A DNA stretch of 5,017 bases from Thermotoga sp. (GTDB taxonomy: Bacteria > Thermotogota > Thermotogae > B3-G13): positions 1-5,017 of the forward strand of contig QNAT01000122.1 in assembly GCA_003641555.1 (NCBI GenBank), in the 5' to 3' direction. Positions within the stretch are counted from its first letter, which is position 1, and each line of letters starts with the position of its first letter. A program made the translations under genes and the position numbers. Of this stretch, positions 1 through 5,017 are shown piece by piece. Below the pieces are notes generated by a model, which was given only the letters and a program-made list of their open reading frames with translations, did not search any database and was not told the origin of the DNA.

Positions 1-1826
1 AGGCCTTCAAGCCCGACGAGTATGATTTGCCCAATGAGAAAAATAAATGTCGCCCATATTCCACCACCAGGAGCTGGTAAGACCATCAAGGTCATCGTCC
101 AGAATGCCAAAAACAAGATTTCATGGGTTAAAGCAAATGCCGCAAGCCTAACGTATGATAATGTATTACTCAAAAACCGAATGAGTGCATCAAAAAGGCC
201 AAATCCTGATTCGACCAAAAATCCATTTGGTAAAGATATCTTTTTCTCATGTGAAATGATCTGACCAAAAGGTTTTTTCAAAAACATGGATATCAAAGAT
301 ACCAGGAGTATGCCTCCTAAAAGTGCCTTATTGAAGGGAATTTTTCCTTTCACGAGGTAAAACGAACCAGTTAAAATTGCAGTGCTGTAAAAAATCAATC
401 CGGCAATTCCTTCAGCACTGAAAATTGCCTTCTCCCAATTCCTTTGTCTGAATCCATTGATAACGTTCAGTACCATTCCAAAATTTATCATTCCTATTCC
501 AAAGTATATCGAAATAACCAACAATTGATTTATCTTCAATATGGGTTTTATCCACAGAGTCGGGATCCAATCGAAACCGAATATGGAACCATACATGAAG
601 CCAAAGAAAATCGACGAAAGTGCAGCAGACATTATCACCACACCCATTTTCTGGAAACGCCGTCTGTACATAAGATATCCGAAAAGAAGGAGTGTGGAAC
701 CATGCCCAACATCTCCAAGCATAAATCCATACATGAGTATAAAGAATACCGTGATGAATGGTGTGGGATCTATCTCGTTGTAATTTGGTGTACCGAACAT
801 ATCAGTTATGAATTCAAATCCTTTGAAGATAACACCATGATTTTTAAGTTTAACTGGTATATCAATTGCCTTTTCCTTTTTTACCTCCTCAGCAGGCTTG
901 TTTATCACCAAAACGTCTTTATCCATTTTCTTTTCCAAAACCTCAGCATCTTCTCCTGGCATCCAGCCACTCAAAAAGCATAGATTCTTATCAGGTGTGA
1001 AACTATTGAAACTGGCAAGGTCGTATGTTCTCTTGCGGATCAAGACAATAGGATAGACTTTGTCAATGAATTCTTTGTTACTATACAGGACTTTTTTAAT
1101 TGCAAAATCGTTTTCCCTTATGGATAGTTTGGTAATTTCGATCAGGGATTCCATTCTTTCCCTTATTTCATATGGGGTACCCCTTTGATCGACTGGGAGA
1201 CTATCTTCTTCAAAATAAGCAGATTTAAGGATTTTATAAGCATCGTCCAGAAAATCCGGGGTAGTGAAAACAAAGATCCGCGAGTTATTCTTATCCCTGC
1301 TCAGCTCAAGGATAAGAATCGGAACCTTGAGCGAAGATTCAACAAGAGTTTCATAATTTCTAATCGGGACTCTTCCGAAGAGGAGATTTATCCTTGTCAG
1401 TTCGGCAAAATCGTTGAGTTCAACATCCAATCCCGCAAGTAGATTTACATGGAAGAGAACATTGTTGTAAGTCTGAAGGTTTTTATTCAATTCATTCTTT
1501 CTATTGAAGAAATCTCGTATACCTTCGTTCATAAGTTGAAATTTTCTGATGGTATTGTCTATGTTGAACGGTTCGTTCAGATCAACATATCTCTCATCAA
1601 ATGGAGGTTCATAGCCCGTCATTCTTAAGAAGTCCATCATTTCTTTGTACAATTCTTGATATGGATTACTTTCTTCAGTAGATAAAGCATCCAAAAGATC
1701 TGGATTAATGATTTCTCGGAAAGATATCGGTTCAAATGCCCCGGAGGATATGAGGTTCACATGAACTGTTTCTAATTTTTCTCTTGGAAAGGCAAATGTT
1801 ACATTCTCCATTTCGACTACTGCCAT
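1..1826 (-). CDS. atpI: A/V-type ATP synthase subunit I (a subunit), 3' end cut off by the window
   Basis: This is the membrane stator subunit of an A/V-type ATPase, which carries the ion half-channels facing the proteolipid ring and anchors the peripheral stalks. The frame is open for 608 codons and leaves through the left edge. The start is ATG at 1826, with GAGGTGAG just upstream; the protein opens MAVVEMENV, typical of the family. Residues 1-350 are the cytoplasmic half, with a helical hairpin arm (about 89-125), LFGRVP (149-154) and GWMP (287-290). The membrane half starts after EIDPTP (351-356) and has about seven visible hydrophobic segments. Family signatures are GFMLGDVGHG (367-376), SYVRLAAFAL (557-566) with the channel arginine at R560, and VGLEG (604-608) with the conserved Glu. 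Roughly 30 to 50 residues are probably missing. It follows subunit C by 9 nt. H+ versus Na+ use cannot be told from this subunit alone. The identification is firm. Confidence 0.96.
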   Translation of the reverse strand, partial: MAVVEMENVTFAFPREKLETVHVNLISSGAFEPISFREIINPDLLDALSTEESNPYQELYKEMMDFLRMTGYEPPFDERYVDLNEPFNIDNTIRKFQLMNEGIRDFFNRKNELNKNLQTYNNVLFHVNLLAGLDVELNDFAELTRINLLFGRVPIRNYETLVESSLKVPILILELSRDKNNSRIFVFTTPDFLDDAYKILKSAYFEEDSLPVDQRGTPYEIRERMESLIEITKLSIRENDFAIKKVLYSNKEFIDKVYPIVLIRKRTYDLASFNSFTPDKNLCFLSGWMPGEDAEVLEKKMDKDVLVINKPAEEVKKEKAIDIPVKLKNHGVIFKGFEFITDMFGTPNYNEIDPTPFITVFFILMYGFMLGDVGHGSTLLLFGYLMYRRRFQKMGVVIMSAALSSIFFGFMYGSIFGFDWIPTLWIKPILKINQLLVISIYFGIGMINFGMVLNVINGFRQRNWEKAIFSAEGIAGLIFYSTAILTGSFYLVKGKIPFNKALLGGILLVSLISMFLKKPFGQIISHEKKISLPNGFLVESGFGLFDALIRFLSNTLSYVRLAAFALTHEILFLAFWTMTLMVLPAPGGGIWATFIFLIGQIILVGLEG

Positions 1827-1829
1827 ATC

Positions 1830-1837
1830 CTCACCTC
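1830..1837 (-). promoter_or_regulatory. Ribosome binding site of subunit I overlapping the stop of subunit C
   Basis: In minus-strand sense GAGGTGAG precedes the ATG at 1826, with the AGGTG core 5 nt away. Its first bases lie inside the TGA stop of subunit C (1838-1836). A ribosome finishing subunit C would therefore sit on the initiation site of subunit I, which suggests translational coupling. Confidence 0.75.
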
Positions 1838-2918
1838 AAAAAGTTCTTATAAGATAATTCTTTATCTCATCAGGTTTTATCTTATATCTTACACCTTCTA
1901 TAATGGATATTATATCCATTATCTCATATTCTTTCAAATAAAAATAATGAAAGAAAGAGGCAATAGAGAAACTGCCAAACACGAGAAGAGATCTTTTAGC
2001 TTCTCTGTAGAGCAACCTCCTCACTCTTTCAGTTATCCTGTGAGGAAGTTCATTATCATCGCTTAAACCCTCAAAATCTTCCCCGTAAGGGCCCTCCATG
2101 ATCATGTTTAAACATTCTTTTACGTTTCGAGCCTCGCAGAGTTGACGAAGGTACTCGGTATTCAACCTGAAGTATACAGGTATGATAGAGTTGTATATCT
2201 CTTCTGGCCTGAGCGCGTAGAATTTCTTCACACGCACGATCCATTCCAGGTTTATCAAATCCACACGCTGTCCTATCATCCTTTTTCCTATTATATAATT
2301 CTTAGGCCCCATCTTCTTCATAGACTCTAAGAACTTCGGTAAAAACCATTTATCAAGAGCGTTCTCAATGACTCCTATTACATTCATATCAGGTTCCCTA
2401 TGACTTACGAATACATTCCTTATAACTCCATAATAAGGGGAATCTTCCAGATTGCTAAGTATCTCTTCCCTTCCTGAGGATAAGGCTACCTTGATCGGAT
2501 CGATCAATGCACGATTACCTAAGTCGTAAAACTTACTCTTTAAATACTGAACCGTTTTCTTTGCCTCTACTTCGATCAATGCATTTCTTATTGCGAGTTT
2601 TAGGTTCTCAATTTCATGCCTCATAAAAAGAGATTTAACAATAGATTTGTCCAGTGTTACCATAAAAGTTATAAATTTTTCAATATCTTTGATGTAATCC
2701 GCCTTTAAGATTATTTCGATATCCCTTCTATGAAGTTGCTCGATCTCTATTCCATTTAGAGCTTCTGAGTACATGGGAGTCTTTTGAAGATAGATCGCAA
2801 CACCCGAAACTGAAGTTTCCATCATCAAAGCTTCGTAATCTTCTTTTTTGAGAAGATCTCTTGACATGGCAGCCAGTTTAGCACTGACACCAGAAAATGT
2901 CATCAAATTACTTGCCAT
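1836..2918 (-). CDS. atpC: A/V-type ATP synthase subunit C (AC39/subunit d family)
   Basis: This subunit is the funnel-shaped adaptor that sits on the proteolipid ring and receives the central stalk of the A/V-type ATPase. The product is 360 residues, within the usual range of the vATP-synt_AC39 family. Family features are an N-terminal helix ending in a LLKKEDY-type motif (22-28), RHEIENLKLAIR (100-111), the central YALRPEEIYNSIIP stretch and a C-terminal YLKEYEIMDI segment (from about 327) that matches the conserved end of the family. I start it at ATG 2918, which has GAAGGA 4 nt upstream and overlaps the preceding gene by 11 nt. A TTG at 2945 would add nine residues but has no visible ribosome binding site and deepens the overlap. 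An ATG at 2903 is also possible but weaker. It is almost certainly cotranscribed and translationally coupled with its neighbours on both sides. Confidence 0.93.
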   Translation of the reverse strand: MASNLMTFSGVSAKLAAMSRDLLKKEDYEALMMETSVSGVAIYLQKTPMYSEALNGIEIEQLHRRDIEIILKADYIKDIEKFITFMVTLDKSIVKSLFMRHEIENLKLAIRNALIEVEAKKTVQYLKSKFYDLGNRALIDPIKVALSSGREEILSNLEDSPYYGVIRNVFVSHREPDMNVIGVIENALDKWFLPKFLESMKKMGPKNYIIGKRMIGQRVDLINLEWIVRVKKFYALRPEEIYNSIIPVYFRLNTEYLRQLCEARNVKECLNMIMEGPYGEDFEGLSDDNELPHRITERVRRLLYREAKRSLLVFGSFSIASFFHYFYLKEYEIMDIISIIEGVRYKIKPDEIKNYLIRTF

Positions 2919-3237
2919 TTTTTCCTTCAAGGATCTCCAGGACAAACTTTGAAATTACTGCATCTTTTATTTGTAAATAGCTATCTTTAAGTTCTTTAAC
3001 ATCTCGTAGGGCTTTATTCATCATCTCATCTGCTCGTTCTTTTGCCTCTGATTTTGCTTTTTCAATGATGTTTTCAGCAGATTCTTTAGCTTGTTTTACC
3101 CTGGAATCAAACAACTGTTTGCCTTCTTTATCAGCAGTGATTATGAGGCTTCTCGATTTCTTCTCTGTACTGTTAACGAGTTTTCTGGCATCTTCTTCAG
3201 TCGAAATCAACTCTTTGACGATATTATCAACTTCCAT
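2908..3237 (-). CDS. A/V-type ATP synthase peripheral stalk coiled-coil subunit (H/G type)
   Basis: This is a small, highly charged helical protein of 109 residues whose size, composition and position match the H/G subunit of A/V-ATPases. That subunit pairs with subunit E to form the stator stalk. Residues 12-75 are an almost continuous Lys/Glu/Ala-rich helix (for example KESAENIIEKAKSEAKERAD, 51-70), with no membrane segment or signal peptide. A short amphipathic end follows, with KFVLEILEG at 97-105. The start is ATG 3237, with AGGTGA 7 nt upstream. A longer frame from GTG 3273 is unlikely because that codon would fall between the -10 box and the expected transcription start. It is the first gene of the operon and overlaps subunit C by 11 nt. 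Coiled-coil sequence alone is weak evidence for a family, so the call leans on context. A short subunit E variant is the alternative. Confidence 0.8.
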   Translation of the reverse strand: MEVDNIVKELISTEEDARKLVNSTEKKSRSLIITADKEGKQLFDSRVKQAKESAENIIEKAKSEAKERADEMMNKALRDVKELKDSYLQIKDAVISKFVLEILEGKNGK

Positions 3238-3244
3238 CGTTTCA

Positions 3245-3264
3245 TCACCTTTTAGGTAGCCTAA
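3245..3264 (-). promoter_or_regulatory. Leader with small hairpin and ribosome binding site of the first ATPase gene
   Basis: In transcript sense, TTAGG (3264-3260) and CCTAA (3256-3252) form a 5-bp stem with a 3-nt CTA loop. It is followed at once by AAAAGGTGA (3253-3245), the ribosome binding site that decides the start at 3237 with 7-nt spacing. One base of the stem touches the A-run of this site, so the two are nearly contiguous. Whether the hairpin has any role, such as mRNA protection or tuning of initiation, is unknown; it may be chance. Confidence 0.5.
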
Positions 3265-3276
3265 CATTTTCACACT

Positions 3277-3305
3277 ATTATACTACCTCATCAAATGACT
3301 TGCAA
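3277..3305 (-). promoter_or_regulatory. Sigma-70/sigma-A type promoter of the ATPase operon
   Basis: On the minus strand, TTGCAA (3305-3300) and a perfect TATAAT (3282-3277) are separated by exactly 17 bp. The predicted start of transcription is near 3270, giving a leader of about 33 nt before the ATG at 3237. It lies directly in front of the first ATPase gene, and no other good promoter is seen closer. Confidence 0.75.
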
Positions 3306-3361
3306 ATTGAGATTATTAGTATTAAACAGGCTATACGAAATTTGCGCTCATAGAAAGCATT

Positions 3362-3441
3362 GATGTTAGATGGGTAAATGAGGAATGCAAAATTGATTCG
3401 TGATGATTAGTGCTAATTCGTGGCCGATATAATCTAACATC
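3362..3441. repeat. 10-bp perfect inverted repeat with 60-bp spacing
   Basis: GATGTTAGAT at 3362-3371 and its exact reverse complement ATCTAACATC at 3432-3441 are separated by 60 bp and do not extend further. The right arm begins inside a TATAAT hexamer (3428-3433). Between the arms lie a smaller palindrome, ATTAG-TG-CTAAT (3406-3417), and two copies of ATTCGTG (3396-3402 and 3416-3422). A paired operator for a looping regulator is possible, but there is no family-specific match. Confidence 0.4.
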
Positions 3442-3574
3442 TATTAAGTCTTTATGGCAATTTAATGTTTTCTTTGGTGTGTTTGACTTGTATCAAGACA
3501 AAAGAAATGATCATAATGTCATTGTGTTGCTAAACAAATTGATCGACGAACATATTCTCGATGATATAATGTAA
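3407..3574 (+). pseudogene. Short open frame with a coding-like C-terminal tail, possible gene remnant
   Basis: This frame is open from just after a stop at 3404 to TAA at 3572-3574. From GTG 3410 it would encode 54 residues. The second half (about residues 28-54, ending NKLIDEHILDDIM) looks like real protein: it mixes charged and aliphatic residues in a helical pattern, unlike the surrounding DNA. No ribosome binding site precedes GTG 3410, and the frame breaks upstream, as expected for the surviving tail of a damaged gene. Another plus-strand frame at 3304-3363 reads LRLLVLNRLYEICAHRKH before a stop and could be an earlier piece, but this is weak. I recognise no family. It sits directly left of the tandem repeats and could belong to a lost insertion element. 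A chance open frame is a serious alternative. Confidence 0.25.
3562..3570 (+). promoter_or_regulatory. Possible extended -10 promoter for the plus-strand gene
   Basis: TGATATAAT is a perfect -10 hexamer (3565-3570) with the upstream TG of an extended -10 element. No convincing -35 lies at 16 to 18 bp; the nearest TTGATC (3539-3544) is 20 bp away. Transcription would start near 3577 and give a leader of about 110 nt that includes the tandem repeats. It is AT-rich DNA, so a chance match is possible. Confidence 0.35.
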
Positions 3575-3591
3575 CGGAGGCAGTGGATTGG

Positions 3592-3639
3592 TGGATCAAA
3601 AGTGAATGACCATCATGGATCAAAAATAGATTGACATAG
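3592..3639 (+). repeat. Two imperfect 24-bp tandem repeats, possibly an IS21-type insertion sequence end
   Basis: Two units, 3592-3615 and 3616-3639, share TGGATCAAAA exactly at their starts and then a gapped GA-TGAC-AT core. The junction contains the palindrome CCAT-C-ATGG (3610-3618). From memory, elements of the IS21 family carry multiple repeats at their ends with a pattern of TGG(G/A)TCAAA followed by TGACCAT and TTGACAT. Here the second unit also runs into TTGACATAG, and a possible terminal ACA occurs near 3647-3649. No istA or istB gene or second end is visible, so at most this is a remnant. The repeats could instead be binding sites for a regulator of the gene at 3688. Confidence 0.35.
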
Positions 3640-3670
3640 TGGTTTTACACAATAGTCCAATAAAATTGAT

Positions 3671-3676
3671 GAGGAG
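3671..3676 (+). promoter_or_regulatory. Ribosome binding site deciding the TTG start at 3688
   Basis: GAGGAG ends 11 nt before TTG 3688, which is slightly long but usable. The ATG at 3680 is only 3 nt away and opens a frame of three codons (ATG ATC ATT, stop TGA), so it cannot be the start of the long gene. The in-frame stop at 3670-3672 leaves TTG 3688 as the only standard start until ATG 3859 (residue 58). Confidence 0.5.
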
Positions 3677-3687
3677 TTCATGATCAT

Positions 3688-5017
3688 TTGAGAAATACTA
3701 TAACTTTAGAAAATAATAAGTACGAATGGGAAAACGGAGAAAGTACTTTCTATAAGATAATAGATATAGAAGGTCCGGAAGCCCTACATTTTGCTTTATT
3801 AGATAAAGTAAATATACATCGAAGCCTTACCGATGTGGCTCAAATAAGATATGAAAAGGCAATGGAAGAAGGAAGGGATAACGTATCGGTTGTGTGCTAT
3901 TACAATGTACACGACAATATCGGAATAAAGAAACCGATGAAGACCTCTGAAGGGGAATATCTGATAAGTGAAAAATCTATCACAAATTACATTTTGAGAA
4001 AGGCTTTTTCTGAAGGTAAGGTATGGATAAGAGATGGCATCTGGCATTTCGAACATCCGAACAGAGCATTTCGGGAGGAAATATTGAATGTCATCGACAG
4101 ATTAAGAGTAAAAGGATATATAAAAGTCTACAATGGGAGTAGATTCGATCCTATAAATGATGATTTCGATGGTGTCATACCATCCAAAGACATCGTTGGT
4201 GTTGCAAACGTAGACGTGCTGTCTGATGTGAGTTACAAAATCCTATCCCCTTTTGTTTTTAACACCTCTTTCTTCACTATGGAAGAGGGAGATATCATTT
4301 CTCACAATACGAATTGGGGTGAAGCTTACGGATTGCTTGTGGATAACGGAAATGTAATATTACCTCCTCTGTACAACAGAGGTGCTTTTTTAATACATGA
4401 AGATAATAGATGTGAAGTTGCCCGGATATCGATGAAAGATACGGCTATTCTCTTCCCTCATGGAAAATGGCTGAAAGATTTTGCAGTAAACAAGATGAAA
4501 GATATCTCGATCTACACAAGATATTTTGGTGTAAAAGAAGCAAATAGAACTTTTCGATTTACACCAGAAGTTCCCAATAGATATGAGTTCTGTATCGTCG
4601 GTAAGGAGATAAGGAGTTACAAGATAGGCGGCAACCTGGAAATACCTCAAAACGGTTTTATCGTTTCCCTGGATGGAAAGTATGAAGAAGATATGGAATT
4701 GAGCACCCTCATAGAAAACATCCAATCGGGTAACAACGTCGTTGAATATATCCTGAGTGATGAATTTCCTAATGTTTATAAGGCAATTCAAGGCGGCACT
4801 ATGTTGTTAAAAGATGGGAAAGATGTGTTGACCCCTGATATTTTAGAAAAAGAGGAATTTTTTCCAGAGATACGTGAAAGTGGTATAATAAAAGAAATTG
4901 GAGTAGTTCCAACTATATTTCCTGCAGATGTAGATGAAACTAAGGCAGCTCGAATTGCAATAGGATATGATAACAAGGGTGAAATAACGATAATTGTAGT
5001 TGAGGGCAGCAATAAGA
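3688..5017 (+). CDS. Phosphodiester glycosidase (NAGPA/DUF2233)-like protein, 3' end cut off by the window
   Basis: The frame is open for 443 codons without interruption and runs off the right edge. Its C-terminal part matches, by my reading, the phosphodiester glycosidase family related to N-acetylglucosamine-1-phosphodiester alpha-N-acetylglucosaminidase. Members cleave sugar-phosphodiester bonds, and bacterial ones are often linked to exopolysaccharide or cell-envelope glycans. Matching signatures in order are FNTSFF (191-196, in place of the usual NGGFF type), YGLLVDNGNVILPP soon after, QGGTMLLKDG (368-377) and RIAIGYDNKGEITIIVVEG (422-440, the RTAIG...VVDG motif with I for T and E for D). 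The last part of the domain lies outside the window. Residues 1-185 are unrecognised; residues 130-155 could form a small winged-helix-like unit, which is speculation. There is no signal peptide or membrane segment, unusual for this family. It starts at TTG 3688 behind GAGGAG. Substrate and role are unknown. Confidence 0.7.
   Translation, partial: MRNTITLENNKYEWENGESTFYKIIDIEGPEALHFALLDKVNIHRSLTDVAQIRYEKAMEEGRDNVSVVCYYNVHDNIGIKKPMKTSEGEYLISEKSITNYILRKAFSEGKVWIRDGIWHFEHPNRAFREEILNVIDRLRVKGYIKVYNGSRFDPINDDFDGVIPSKDIVGVANVDVLSDVSYKILSPFVFNTSFFTMEEGDIISHNTNWGEAYGLLVDNGNVILPPLYNRGAFLIHEDNRCEVARISMKDTAILFPHGKWLKDFAVNKMKDISIYTRYFGVKEANRTFRFTPEVPNRYEFCIVGKEIRSYKIGGNLEIPQNGFIVSLDGKYEEDMELSTLIENIQSGNNVVEYILSDEFPNVYKAIQGGTMLLKDGKDVLTPDILEKEEFFPEIRESGIIKEIGVVPTIFPADVDETKAARIAIGYDNKGEITIIVVEGSNK

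Larger units (their letters stand above)
3306..3687. other. Intergenic region between divergent genes, without a convincing intact gene
   Basis: This stretch of about 380 bases separates the ATPase operon promoter from the plus-strand glycosidase-like gene. Both strands are broken by frequent stops except for the short frame at 3407-3574, described separately. It also holds a distant inverted repeat, a possible extended -10 box, two 24-bp tandem repeats and the ribosome binding site of the plus-strand gene. Several tiny start-to-stop frames of 5 to 22 codons are present (for example from 3465 and 3602), but none has both a good ribosome binding site and a coding-like composition. I found no strong terminator hairpin. 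The mixture looks like decayed sequence combined with a regulatory region. Confidence 0.6.

Noticed and set aside
444..983. A 179-codon open frame on the plus strand
   Set aside because: It lies wholly opposite subunit I, whose minus-strand frame carries the conserved EIDPTP, GDVGHG and GWMP motifs. The plus-strand product has no family features and a His/Tyr/Ser-rich, shadow-like composition.
3465..3533. A 22-codon frame from ATG 3465 with several cysteines
   Set aside because: It has no ribosome binding site, overlaps the more coding-like frame at 3407-3574 in another phase, and shows no recognisable small-protein pattern.
3592..3639. CRISPR-like repeat array
   Set aside because: There are only two imperfect units placed directly next to each other with no spacer, and no cas genes nearby.
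3631..3666. TTGACA at 3631-3636 as the -35 box of a promoter for the gene at 3688
   Set aside because: No acceptable -10 hexamer lies 15 to 19 bp downstream: TAGTCC at 16 bp is poor and TAAAAT (3661-3666) is 24 bp away. It may be active only with an activator or simply be part of the tandem repeat unit.
3799..4056. An 85-codon open frame on the minus strand
   Set aside because: It is antisense to residues 38-123 of the plus-strand gene, is Phe/Ile/Tyr-rich as expected for a shadow frame, and has no supporting start signal.
4390..4791. A 133-codon open frame on the minus strand, with another at 4788-5012
   Set aside because: Both are antisense to the glycosidase-like gene, which is uninterrupted and has recognisable motifs. 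Neither minus-strand product resembles a protein family, and no ribosome binding site was evident.

Overview
The window is AT-rich bacterial DNA that carries part of an archaeal/vacuolar-type (A/V-type) rotary ATPase operon on the minus strand and one divergent gene on the plus strand. Heavy use of AGA/AGG arginine codons, strong GGAGG-like ribosome binding sites, a bacterial TTGnnn/TATAAT promoter and bacterial-style A/V-ATPase subunits suggest a thermophilic or anaerobic lineage, with Thermotogae as my best guess. That taxonomic call is inference, since there is no rRNA or other marker here.

Layout. From about 3305 leftwards on the minus strand there is a promoter with a 17-bp spacer, a short leader with a small hairpin, then three tightly packed genes. 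These are a 109-residue peripheral-stalk coiled-coil subunit (H/G type, 3237-2908), subunit C/AC39 (2918-1836) and the membrane subunit I/a (1826 to beyond the left edge). The first two genes overlap by 11 nt. The ribosome binding site of the third covers the stop codon of the second, so translation is probably coupled. The three products are stalk and membrane components of one machine: H/G is in the stator stalk, C links the central rotor axle to the membrane ring, and I holds the ion half-channels. The catalytic A and B subunits, the proteolipid K, and E, F and D are not in the window and presumably lie further left.

Between 3306 and 3687 there is no convincing intact gene. This stretch holds a short open frame that ends in a coding-like tail (3407-3574), a 10-bp inverted repeat pair, a possible extended -10 box, and two imperfect 24-bp tandem repeats that resemble, from memory, the multiple end repeats of IS21-type insertion sequences. 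I read it as partly decayed DNA, probably with the trace of an old insertion.

On the plus strand a long uninterrupted frame runs from 3688 (TTG start) off the right edge. Its C-terminal two thirds look like the phosphodiester glycosidase (NAGPA/DUF2233) family. It has no signal peptide and carries an unrecognised N-terminal region of about 185 residues. Nothing in the sequence ties it functionally to the ATPase. I do not see a clear new biological system; the best candidates for a second look are the unusual glycosidase-like protein, the H-C-I gene order and the intergenic remnant.
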